Shown: piece by piece, positions 1 to 6,240 of the stretch
How the letters are laid out: every line of letters starts with the position of its first letter
Numbering within the stretch: the stretch's first letter is position 1
NCBI GenBank assembly: GCA_023441255.1
Contig: JAEZPW010000153.1
Coordinates: 1 to 6,240 of the forward strand
Direction: 5' to 3'
Length of the DNA stretch: 6,240 nucleotides
Source: Acidobacteriota bacterium
Lineage (GTDB): Bacteria > Acidobacteriota > Terriglobia > Terriglobales > Acidobacteriaceae
The notes under the pieces: generated by a model
Told to the model about the DNA's origin: nothing
What the model saw: only the letters and a program-made list of their open reading frames with translations
The model's database searches: none
Translations under genes and position numbers: made by a program

Positions 1-708
1 GTGTTCGTCGATGCCTTCGATTTCGAAGCCGAGTGCAGCGGAGAAGTCTTCTTCGTTTCCGATCATGACATCAACGAACGGTGCCAGCTTGCGGTTGACT
101 GCCTGTGCCTGCTTCTTGCCACCGATCGCCTTCCACAGCGACTCGCGATAGTTCAGATCGTACGAAACGATGACCCCGTGTCTTCTGGCGGACTGCATGG
201 CTTCAAGCGCGACTTCCGGCGTACTTTCGGACAACGCACAAAAAATGCCGCCGGTGTGGAACCATCGCGCGCCATGCTTGGAAAAGATTTCGTTCCAGTC
301 GAGGTCGCCGGTCTTGAGTTGGGAAACCGCGGTGTGGCCGCGATCGGAGCAGCCGAGTGCAGGACGAACGCCGAAACCGCGCTCGGTGAAGTTCAAGCCG
401 TTGCGTACGGTGCGACCTACTCCGTCGTAGTCGACCCAGCGGACTAGCGATTGGTCCACGCCCGCCTGATAAATAAGATCCTGCAACAACCGTCCGACTG
501 GGTTATCGACGATCGCGGTCACGATTGCCGTGTCCATGCCGAAACACCGCTTCAGGCCGCGCGCCACGTTGTACTCCCCGCCGCCCTCGAAGACTTCGAA
601 GGAACGCGCGGTCCAGATGCGCCGGTCACCGGGGTCAAACCTGAGCATCACTTCGCCTAAACTCACCAGATCCCAGCGGCATTCTTGTTTCGGTCTGATC
701 GTAAGCAA
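1..708 (-). CDS. PfkB-family sugar kinase, probable 2-dehydro-3-deoxygluconokinase type (3' end outside window)
   Basis: Reading the minus strand from TTG at 708-706 gives 236 codons without a stop, continuing past position 1. The family phosphorylates sugars or sugar acids with ATP in the cytoplasm. Visible features are an N-terminal strand LVSLGEVMLRF (residues about 15-25), the glycine-rich substrate-side block EGGGEYNVARGL (about 41-52), DNPVGR (about 68-73), VGRTVRNGLNFTERG (about 97-111), FHTGGIF (about 150-156), SYDLNYRESLW (about 182-192), and MIGNEEDF (about 215-222). The D-x-N-x-R-x-x-LW element is typical of ketodeoxygluconate-kinase-like PfkB members. The ATP-binding signature with the catalytic Asp (DTxGAGD type) would lie in the missing C-terminal third, so activity cannot be judged. 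TTG is chosen because a consensus Shine-Dalgarno sequence sits 7 bases upstream and no in-frame ATG precedes the conserved block. No signal peptide is present. It is the third gene of the cluster, 109 bp after the GH3 stop. Family assignment is firm; substrate (ketodeoxygluconate, fructose, other) is inference. Confidence 0.93.
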   Translation of the reverse strand, partial: MLTIRPKQECRWDLVSLGEVMLRFDPGDRRIWTARSFEVFEGGGEYNVARGLKRCFGMDTAIVTAIVDNPVGRLLQDLIYQAGVDQSLVRWVDYDGVGRTVRNGLNFTERGFGVRPALGCSDRGHTAVSQLKTGDLDWNEIFSKHGARWFHTGGIFCALSESTPEVALEAMQSARRHGVIVSYDLNYRESLWKAIGGKKQAQAVNRKLAPFVDVMIGNEEDFSAALGFEIEGIDEH

Positions 709-715
709 GCTGGCA

Positions 716-721
716 CTCCTT
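716..721 (-). promoter_or_regulatory. Shine-Dalgarno sequence of the sugar kinase
   Basis: The minus strand reads AAGGAG, a perfect consensus, followed by 7 bases (TGCCAGC) and TTG at 708-706. This spacing is ideal and decides the non-ATG start of the kinase. The site directly follows, and by one base overlaps beyond, the end of the palindrome at 720-731. Confidence 0.85.
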
Positions 722-731
722 CGATATCGAA
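720..731. repeat. 12-bp perfect palindrome at the kinase ribosome site
   Basis: TTCGATATCGAA reads identically on both strands. Its minus-strand end shares two bases with the AAGGAG ribosome site, so a protein bound here or a local RNA fold would affect kinase expression. A 12-bp palindrome is expected about once or twice by chance in a window of this size. Only the position makes it notable, and an operator role is speculative. Confidence 0.3.
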
Positions 732-787
732 CAACGGCCCATTCACGGCAGACGCGGCCAACTCGTTCGGACCGCGCCTGCGTTGTT

Positions 788-814
788 CTCCAGAAGCGGG
801 AGAGACTTCTGGAG
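788..814 (-). other. Stem-loop directly after the GH3 stop codon
   Basis: On the minus strand CTCCAGAAG pairs perfectly with CTTCTGGAG (9 bp) around a 9-base loop. It begins 3 bases after the GH3 TGA (820-818). The following bases (AACAACGCAGG) contain no T-run, so this is not a standard intrinsic terminator. A 3'-end stabiliser, a partial terminator or a brake on read-through into the kinase is more likely. The pairing is seen directly; the role is inferred. Confidence 0.55.
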
Positions 815-817
815 CTA

Positions 818-3361
818 TCACGCGAGGGTTGCGTTTCCGGTCAGTTCGGTCTTTTCAGAAGAACTGCCCACCAGTATTGCGAAATCGCCTGGATTGGCTG
901 TCCAGTTCTTACCGTTCACGTCGTAATAGGAAAAGGCGCGCCGGTCAAGCGAAACCGACACACGCTTCGTTTCACCTGGTTTGAGGAGCACCTTGGCGAA
1001 GCCCTTCAACTCCTTTAATGGTCGATGTACCGTAGGGTGTTTCTCGCTCACGTAGACCTGAGCGATTTCCGCACCTTCACGCTTGCCGGTATTAGTGACG
1101 TCGAAAGAGACGGTGATCGGGGCATCGCCCTTCACCTTGGAGGGCGTGACCTTCAGATTGCTGTACTTAAACGTGGTGTACGACAGTCCGTATCCGAATG
1201 GGAAAAGTGGCTTGGTGGTCGACCGGTCGAAATGACGATATCCCAGCAACACGCCTTCCGAGTAGTTGACGCGGCCGCGTATGGCACCGCTATAGTCGCG
1301 CTTGTCGCCGCCCGTCGTGGGGCCAATTTTCGGGTCGTAGTAGGTGTTGAAGGTGGCGCTGTCTTCAAGACGGCGCTCGAACGATGCCGGAAGCTTGCCG
1401 GACGGACTCACATCCCCGAACAGCAGTCGCGGAAGTGCCGTGCCGCCTTCCTGGCCCGGATACCACGCATGAAGCAGAGCCGGTGTGGAGTCGATCCAGC
1501 CGGCCATGTTGACGTTGCCGCCTGCCGTGAGGACGACCGTTACTTTTTTATTCGCGCCAAGGACAGTCTTGATCAGCTCTTCCTGCGCTGAAGGAAGCGC
1601 GAACGGGCGGTCGAAGCTTTCGCTTTCAAGGGTCTGGTTGAATCCAACACACAGAACGACTGCATCAGCCTTGCTCGCGGCGTTGCGGGCTTCGACCAGA
1701 GCGCGGTCCGAAACGCGCTCAATCCCGAACTGCATGCTGGCCGTGCCCACAACCTGGAAGTATTCGACGCGAAGCTTGTAGGCCTTTCCCGCCTCGAGAT
1801 TCACTGTCGCGCTCTCGTCACTAACCTGCTGGCGACGCCACCGATTGATCACCAGTTTGTCATCAACGTAGACGCGGAAACCATCGTCGCCTGTGACAAA
1901 GAACCGGTAGTCGCCGCCTGTCTCCGGCACGTAGTAACCGGTCCAGCGCGCCGAGAAGTGCTCGGTCGGACCAGCCGGTTTGTAACCGTTCACGTCCCAC
2001 CAGAAATTAACGTGCTGGTCGGTGCGCACCAGCGCCGGCGTTCCACTCAGATCCTGATTGTCGAAGTACTCCCCGACCAGGCCCTGCTCGCCGCCTTCCG
2101 GCTTGGTCGAGAACGGCGTGGTTGCAAACGTGTCACGTCCGAGTGCAATTCCCGGTGCGTAAATCACGTTCGTGTTCGACCCCAGATATGTTTTTAAGCC
2201 TTCAAGAAAACTGACTGCGGCAAAGGGACGGACTTTCGAGCTGCCGCCTCCGCCCGTGACGGCCGGGTCGGCGATAGGACCAATCACGGCCACGGTCTTG
2301 GTTTTCGATTTGTCCAGAGGAAGAACGTCGTCGTTCTTTAGCAACACCATGCTGCCGAGAGCGGCATCGAGTGCGACCTGGCGCGCTTCGGGATTGTCCT
2401 TGGAAATCTCGGAGTCGGTCTGTTCGCGGTCGAAAAAGCCGAACTGCATGGCAGTGCGAAGAATGCGCCGGACTTTCTCGTCGATGGTCGCTTCCGGAAC
2501 CTTTCCGTCCTTTACCGCGGCCAGAAGGGTTTGGCGGTTCATATACTTGCCGCTGGGCATTTCGAGATCGAGGCCGCCACTCGCCGCGGCGACTCCATCG
2601 TATGTCGCATCCCAATCCGACATAACGATACCCGTGAAGCCCCATTCCTTGCGCAGGACCTCGGTGTTCAGGAAAGCATTCTGTGTCGCATGAACACCAT
2701 TGATGAAGTTGTACGAGTCCATGATGGCGCCGACATGAGCTTCCTTGACGGAGGCCTCGAAGGCAGGCAAATAAATCTCGCGCATCGTCCGCTCATCCAT
2801 GTCGGAGCTGATGCGGTGACGGTCCCACTCCTGGTTGTTGCCCATGAAGTGCTTTGCCGTGGCGATAACGCCCTGGCTCTGGATGCCCTTGATGTCGGCC
2901 ACAGCCATGCGGGACGCGAGGAACGGGTCTTCACCGAAGTACTCGAAGTTCCGCCCGTTCATCGGGGAGCGATAGATATTCATTCCAGGCCCGAGCAGGA
3001 AGTGTACGCCGCGCGCACGCGAATCCTTGCCCATCATCATCCCGATTCGGTTCACTAGATTCGTGTCCCACGATGCCGCCATGGCTATTCCCGCCGGATA
3101 GGCCGTCGAAGGTCCGTAATTGCGGACTCCCATCGGTCCATCCGCCATTTTCATTTCTGGGACGCCAAGGCGCGGAATGGCGCGGATATAGAACTCGTTG
3201 TAACCGCCGATATAGTCGATCTTCTCCTCCAACGTCATCTTGCTGAGGATCGAGTCGACTTTCTTGTTTACTTCGGCAGGGGAGGGCGGCTGTGCAACGG
3301 CAACAGCGCAAGCCAGCAGGATGACAACGAGCAGAATCGAGTATGCCTTTTTCATCATCAT
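818..3361 (-). CDS. Secreted GH3 beta-glucosidase-type glycoside hydrolase with PA14 insert
   Basis: This 847-residue GH3 enzyme hydrolyses terminal beta-linked sugars from oligosaccharides or glycosides, retaining configuration. The N-terminus MMMKKAYSILLVVILLAC... is a signal peptide, with possible cleavage after AVA before QPPSP. LLAC also fits a loose lipobox, so an anchored lipoprotein is possible. The TIM-barrel domain (about 35-310) has DGP (Asp74), the KHF pair (Lys170-His171) and the nucleophile Asp249 in MSDW. The alpha/beta domain starts near VLLKNDDVLPL (about 339-349). It is interrupted by a PA14 module (about 426-550, GLVGEYFDNQDLSG...), and resumes with ESESFDR (579-585), where the acid/base Glu is expected. 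A fibronectin-III-like domain (about 748-815) ends the protein. This is a complete architecture, as in PA14-type GH3 beta-glucosidases such as Kluyveromyces marxianus BglI. ATG at 3361 is the first of three tandem ATGs; only a weak GAGA site precedes them, favouring the second or third (3358 or 3355). A GTG at 3451, overlapping the GH38 stop, would add an Arg-rich 30-residue extension before the signal peptide and is less likely. Substrate could be gluco-, xylo- or related beta-sugars. Confidence 0.95.
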   Translation of the reverse strand: MMMKKAYSILLVVILLACAVAVAQPPSPAEVNKKVDSILSKMTLEEKIDYIGGYNEFYIRAIPRLGVPEMKMADGPMGVRNYGPSTAYPAGIAMAASWDTNLVNRIGMMMGKDSRARGVHFLLGPGMNIYRSPMNGRNFEYFGEDPFLASRMAVADIKGIQSQGVIATAKHFMGNNQEWDRHRISSDMDERTMREIYLPAFEASVKEAHVGAIMDSYNFINGVHATQNAFLNTEVLRKEWGFTGIVMSDWDATYDGVAAASGGLDLEMPSGKYMNRQTLLAAVKDGKVPEATIDEKVRRILRTAMQFGFFDREQTDSEISKDNPEARQVALDAALGSMVLLKNDDVLPLDKSKTKTVAVIGPIADPAVTGGGGSSKVRPFAAVSFLEGLKTYLGSNTNVIYAPGIALGRDTFATTPFSTKPEGGEQGLVGEYFDNQDLSGTPALVRTDQHVNFWWDVNGYKPAGPTEHFSARWTGYYVPETGGDYRFFVTGDDGFRVYVDDKLVINRWRRQQVSDESATVNLEAGKAYKLRVEYFQVVGTASMQFGIERVSDRALVEARNAASKADAVVLCVGFNQTLESESFDRPFALPSAQEELIKTVLGANKKVTVVLTAGGNVNMAGWIDSTPALLHAWYPGQEGGTALPRLLFGDVSPSGKLPASFERRLEDSATFNTYYDPKIGPTTGGDKRDYSGAIRGRVNYSEGVLLGYRHFDRSTTKPLFPFGYGLSYTTFKYSNLKVTPSKVKGDAPITVSFDVTNTGKREGAEIAQVYVSEKHPTVHRPLKELKGFAKVLLKPGETKRVSVSLDRRAFSYYDVNGKNWTANPGDFAILVGSSSEKTELTGNATLA

Positions 3362-3402
3362 GTTCTCGTATCGACGTTCGCAACGGTCTCGCGTAGATGA
3401 AT

Positions 3403-3430
3403 GAAGGCGCGACTGGTTCATCGCGCCCTC
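3403..3430 (-). other. Intercistronic GC-rich stem-loop between GH38 and GH3
   Basis: On the minus strand GAGGGCGCGA pairs with TCGCGCCTTC, giving 10 bp with one G-U pair around the 8-base loop TGAACCAG. It lies 17 bases after the GH38 stop and about 40 bases before the GH3 ATGs. No T-run follows, so it is unlikely to terminate transcription fully. It may protect the upstream mRNA or lower downstream expression. Its presence supports reading 3362-3447 as non-coding rather than as an N-terminal extension of GH3. Confidence 0.55.
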
Positions 3431-3447
3431 GCTCACGCGGTTCGAAA

Positions 3448-6078
3448 TCACTTCAGGGTGATTCGAACAGTGTCTATCTCAGAGGGTTTTACATTAAGCA
3501 TCTGAGCCTGGTTCTGTCCCGTCTTATCTTCAAGCAGATTCACGGTCTGGAACGAGCGCTTGGCACCCAGAAACTCTACCGGGGTGGATGCCTGTTTTCC
3601 TTCTATTTCATACAAGCGCACAACGACCGAGCCGTCCTGGTCCGCTTTCTTGACCGCGCTGACCACGAGGTTATCGGCGTTGAGCGTCAGGAACGAACGC
3701 GTCGGCGGCAGCGATTTCTGCGTTATCTCGTCGACCGACGTGACCGCGATCAGCGGATTGGCAAAGTTTGCACCGGAACGGTAAGACTTCGCCGCCGCCC
3801 AGTCGCCCTTGCCGGAGGTTAGCGAGTAGCGGAACGTGTACGTTCCGGCGGCAGGCACCTGAACGAGAGTAGTCTTGCCCTCCCGCTGGAACTCCTGAGT
3901 GGCGTAGGTGCCGCGCAACATGCCCGCATTCACTACGCCCGGTCCAACGATCATGAGTTGACGGTCCGCCGACAGCGTGAAGCCGCCGTCCTCATTGCCG
4001 ACAAACATCCAGTCCTGGATCTGGCGCCAGTTGCTCCACTCCGCGGGAGACACCTCGTCGCCGGAGTGAGGGCCAGTACCCGGCATGATGTCGCCGTCAC
4101 CCGCAGAAGCGAACGGAATGCCATAGCGCAGCTTTGCGTCTTTCTGTTCGTAGGGGAACCGCAGTTGCACCCGCATGAACCGGTTCTGCGGCCAGTCAAC
4201 AGTCGTTTCAATGTCGATCTTCTTCAGATTCGCAAAGAGGAAGATCTTCTGGGTGACGGGCACAGCGGCAAGCGTTCCGCGTATGCGAACCACGGTCTTA
4301 ACTGGGTTATTCTCGTCCACCTCGACAGCAGAAGGTGTCAGCAACTGCTCGCGTCCGGTATACGGCTCGATCGCGATACTGTTGCCGCCACGCTCTTCGG
4401 TGCCCACGACCGAAACATCTTTTACGATGTTTCGATTCAGTTCTCTATCAAAGACTGTGAACGCGCCGGTCGCCCGGTCCACGCTGACAACATAGAACTC
4501 GTTCTCAAACTTGTCGCTGTCGAGGGTGCGCTTTGGCCGCGCAGGGTTCGGATCATCCAACGTCACTGTTGTGGCATTCGGGAATGCATCGAACTTGTCC
4601 GCCGGGACCATGTAGTAGGTCTTATAGCCGAGCGAAGGCACCCCGCGAGCGATGAAGCTGATATCGTAGCCGCGAGACACCGTACCGTATGACTGGTAGA
4701 CCTTGAACGGCACGGACACACCGTTCTCGTCGACCAGGCGCATGCCATTCTTGTACTCGCCAAGGCGATCGCCGGGTCCCACATCACCATAGAGGCTCAG
4801 GTGCGTGTTGACGACATCGTCGCGCGTCCAGTTGGTGGAGTTGAAAACGACCACTGCCGTGGCAACCGGGAAGGGCTGACGCACTCGTTCGGCAATATTG
4901 CGGAGCGAGTCACGTAGAATAGCGCTGCCACGCGTAATGGCGGTATTTGAGAACTCGAGGCTTCGTCCGTCGCCGATGATGCCGCCCTGGCCGAAGTTGT
5001 TGTGGTCCATCGATTGAAGGAGGTTCTTCCACAACGAATCAAATTCAGCCTGAGGATAGTCGGCATAGCCCAGCGCGTAATTGATCGTCGCAAACTTCTC
5101 GGCGGCGACCATCGCATCCGTACCCTTGATCACCGGCGGCCAGAGGTGGAAGAAGGTCGTCATAATGCTCGACCACGAAGACGGAATCTCACCTGTGAGC
5201 ACCGGGATATCCGAAGACTTCGACGCTGCACGGAAGAATTCATCGGGAGTCGAGAGTTGGAATTTCCACGGCGCGAGGTTCTGGTTCAGGACCGGAATGT
5301 TCTCGACCACCTTCTCACTGGGCGCAAACAGATCTGTTCCCCAGCCGAGGTAAATAGGGCCGTTCACCGTGGCCTGCACATCGTCGAGGTCCTTCTTGAT
5401 CTTGTCGAACCGGGTCTGATCCAGTTCCTTGTGGAGTCCCAGGCCGACGCCCCAGCCATAACCTTTCTTGACATACCACAGCAGGGCGCTCGTGCCGTCG
5501 GGCGACTTCCAATTGAACAGAGACTTATCCTGCGGACCCATGCGGGTCATGATGATGTTGGGAACATCGGACTTCTTTACGACCTGGGGAAACTGCCAGG
5601 TGTAGCCCGGCAGGTCGCCAAGGTGCACCGTCTGCGGATTGACGCCAAACATATTCCGCGCGTACTGCTTGCCGTAGAACAGATTGCGCGCGAGCGCCTC
5701 ACCGCGAGGAAGGTTCTGGAAGATGCCGACCCACTTGGGCCCGATTTCGATGCGACCTTCCTTCACCAGGCGCTTGAATTTCTCTAGCTCCGGCGTGCCG
5801 CGATGGGTCTCGACATAATTCGCGACGAACACTTCGTCTTCGAGCAGGTAACGCGCCTGCGGATACTTTTCGGCAACCTGGATTGCCTTACTAATGATGC
5901 GGTCTCCACGGCTCAGGCACTCTTCGCGGGTGCCCGCCCAGAACAGGTCAAGGTGCGAGAACGGAACTATATAAACATCACCCTTGCCGGAAGCGGCAGG
6001 GGCCGGGGGAGTGGCCGCCATAGCGGCGAGCGTGGCAAGCAACACAAGAAGACAGGACGCCAGGGATCTCAATCTCAT
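3448..6078 (-). CDS. Secreted GH38 family glycoside hydrolase (alpha-mannosidase type)
   Basis: This 876-residue protein resembles GH38, metal-dependent retaining alpha-mannosidases that trim mannose from glycans. The N-terminus MRLRSLASCLLVLLATLAAMA is a signal peptide (Arg n-region, hydrophobic core, AxA-like cleavage), followed by a Pro/Ala linker, so it acts outside the cytoplasm. The catalytic barrel (about 34-300) opens with SHLDLFW, giving His42 and Asp44 of the family HxD metal motif. It continues with NLPRGEALARN (from about 122), matching the family NLPSGE block, and GDLPGYTWQFPQ with the presumed nucleophile Asp155. GEIPSSW (about 296-302) leads into the helical middle domain, where MDHNNFGQGG (about 357-366) sits where the family has HD-ILPGSS; His359 is the likely third metal ligand. 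The rest (about 410-876) is the beta-sandwich region. ATG at 6078 is chosen over GTG 6120 and ATG 6099 because AAGG lies 7 bases upstream and the signal peptide starts there. It is the first gene of the cluster. Family call is strong; mannose specificity is inferred and the motifs are divergent. Confidence 0.9.
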   Translation of the reverse strand: MRLRSLASCLLVLLATLAAMAATPPAPAASGKGDVYIVPFSHLDLFWAGTREECLSRGDRIISKAIQVAEKYPQARYLLEDEVFVANYVETHRGTPELEKFKRLVKEGRIEIGPKWVGIFQNLPRGEALARNLFYGKQYARNMFGVNPQTVHLGDLPGYTWQFPQVVKKSDVPNIIMTRMGPQDKSLFNWKSPDGTSALLWYVKKGYGWGVGLGLHKELDQTRFDKIKKDLDDVQATVNGPIYLGWGTDLFAPSEKVVENIPVLNQNLAPWKFQLSTPDEFFRAASKSSDIPVLTGEIPSSWSSIMTTFFHLWPPVIKGTDAMVAAEKFATINYALGYADYPQAEFDSLWKNLLQSMDHNNFGQGGIIGDGRSLEFSNTAITRGSAILRDSLRNIAERVRQPFPVATAVVVFNSTNWTRDDVVNTHLSLYGDVGPGDRLGEYKNGMRLVDENGVSVPFKVYQSYGTVSRGYDISFIARGVPSLGYKTYYMVPADKFDAFPNATTVTLDDPNPARPKRTLDSDKFENEFYVVSVDRATGAFTVFDRELNRNIVKDVSVVGTEERGGNSIAIEPYTGREQLLTPSAVEVDENNPVKTVVRIRGTLAAVPVTQKIFLFANLKKIDIETTVDWPQNRFMRVQLRFPYEQKDAKLRYGIPFASAGDGDIMPGTGPHSGDEVSPAEWSNWRQIQDWMFVGNEDGGFTLSADRQLMIVGPGVVNAGMLRGTYATQEFQREGKTTLVQVPAAGTYTFRYSLTSGKGDWAAAKSYRSGANFANPLIAVTSVDEITQKSLPPTRSFLTLNADNLVVSAVKKADQDGSVVVRLYEIEGKQASTPVEFLGAKRSFQTVNLLEDKTGQNQAQMLNVKPSEIDTVRITLK
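4411..4434. repeat. Perfect 9-bp inverted repeat inside the GH38 gene
   Basis: CGAAACATC and GATGTTTCG flank a 6-base spacer (TTTTAC on the plus strand). It lies within codons for the beta-sandwich part (around RNIVKDVSVVG), so coding constraint may explain it. A short mRNA hairpin is possible, but no function is indicated. Confidence 0.3.
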
Positions 6079-6083
6079 CTTTG

Positions 6084-6089
6084 CACCTT
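6084..6089 (-). promoter_or_regulatory. Shine-Dalgarno sequence of the GH38 gene
   Basis: The minus strand reads AAGGTG, with 7 bases between AAGG and ATG at 6078-6076. This supports the start directly before the signal peptide over the upstream GTG (6120) and ATG (6099). The latter has AGGA abutting it with no room for a working site. Confidence 0.65.
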
Positions 6090-6210
6090 GCTTTTCCATT
6101 CCTATGTTCCGGCGAAGCACGGCACGGAGGCGGTGATGTAGCCGGCCGCGTGCAGTGATGAAGCTGTTGTTGAGTCTTACGCTAGAAACTCGATGTCGAA
6201 CGAGGCAAGA
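6090..6210 (-). other. Leader region upstream of the GH38 gene
   Basis: This stretch lies between the edge terminator and the GH38 ribosome site and should contain the promoter of the three-gene cluster. I see no convincing sigma-70 pair; the best candidates match only about half of the consensus positions in each box. No clear operator repeat or riboswitch-like fold is visible, and no credible gene on either strand. Confidence 0.4.
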
Positions 6211-6240
6211 GAAAAGCGGCAGGCCCAGCTTGGCTGGACC
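6211..6240 (-). terminator. Intrinsic terminator of an upstream minus-strand gene, cut by the window edge
   Basis: On the minus strand GGTCCAGC pairs with GCTGGGCC (8 bp, one wobble) around the loop CAA. It is followed by TGCCGC and then TTTTCTCTT. The T-run starts 6 bases after the visible stem. This makes sense if the stem continues outward, TGCCGC pairing with bases just beyond position 6240. It would end transcription of the preceding gene and separate it from this cluster. Confidence 0.5.

Noticed and set aside
1..660. Plus-strand open frames of 148 and 69 codons at 1-447 and 451-660
   Set aside because: They lie opposite the clearly homologous kinase, show no recognisable domain, and have compositions expected of antisense reading of a GC-rich gene.
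788..814. Calling the post-GH3 stem-loop an intrinsic terminator
   Set aside because: No T-run follows on the minus strand, and the kinase, with its own strong ribosome site, lies directly downstream in the same direction.
3362..3451. GTG at 3451 overlapping the GH38 stop as the GH3 start (translational coupling)
   Set aside because: It would place a charged, Arg-rich 30-residue stretch before an otherwise normal signal peptide, and a GC-rich hairpin occupies this region. It cannot be fully excluded.
3958..5787. Long plus-strand open frames of 244 and 261 codons (3958-4692 and 5002-5787) opposite GH38
   Set aside because: Arg/His/Val-rich translations without domains, on the complement of conserved GH38 coding sequence; they are shadows.
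6054..6078. LASC near the GH38 N-terminus as a lipobox
   Set aside because: The Cys comes only about nine residues from the start, before the hydrophobic core, so it cannot be a lipoprotein cleavage site.
6120..6210. Sigma-70-like promoter boxes (for example TTGCCT with TAGCGT at 18-base spacing)
   Set aside because: Only about half of the positions in the -10 candidate match and several alternatives are equally weak, so no promoter is called.

Overview
The window holds three genes on the minus strand, all reading in the same direction (right to left). They probably form one carbohydrate-use operon of a soil-type heterotrophic bacterium. In transcription order they are: a secreted family-38 glycoside hydrolase (GH38, alpha-mannosidase type; 6078 down to 3448), a secreted GH3 beta-glucosidase-type enzyme with an inserted PA14 domain (3361 down to 818), and the first 236 codons of a cytoplasmic PfkB-family sugar kinase (708 down to 1) that runs off the left edge. 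Moderately high GC, paired secreted glycosidases, and an unusual kinase N-terminus (a short tail, then the DLVSLGEVMLRFDPG block) point towards Acidobacteriota (Terriglobia-like). This assignment rests on recalled family resemblance, not on a search.

Layout from right to left: 6079-6240 is a leader with no gene. At its far edge it carries what looks like most of an intrinsic terminator belonging to a minus-strand gene outside the window. GH38 follows, with a signal peptide and a good Shine-Dalgarno sequence. An 86-bp gap (3362-3447) contains a GC-rich stem-loop. GH3 follows, with a signal peptide and a weak ribosome site before three tandem ATGs. A 109-bp gap (709-817) carries a perfect 9-bp stem-loop 3 bp after the GH3 stop, then a 12-bp palindrome running into a consensus Shine-Dalgarno sequence. 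The kinase then starts at TTG. Because of that start and its open 3' end, the kinase is easily missed; long ORFs on the plus strand over it are shadows.

Working model (inference): the two exported hydrolases release sugars from mannose- and glucose-containing glycans outside the cytoplasm, and the kinase phosphorylates an imported sugar or sugar acid. The two intercistronic hairpins could set different mRNA levels for the three genes. I see no transposon, CRISPR array, tRNA, rRNA, phage or defence genes, and no evidence of a novel multi-gene system. The items worth a second look are the non-canonical catalytic motifs of the GH38 protein, the hairpin/palindrome arrangement between genes, and the cut terminator at the right edge.
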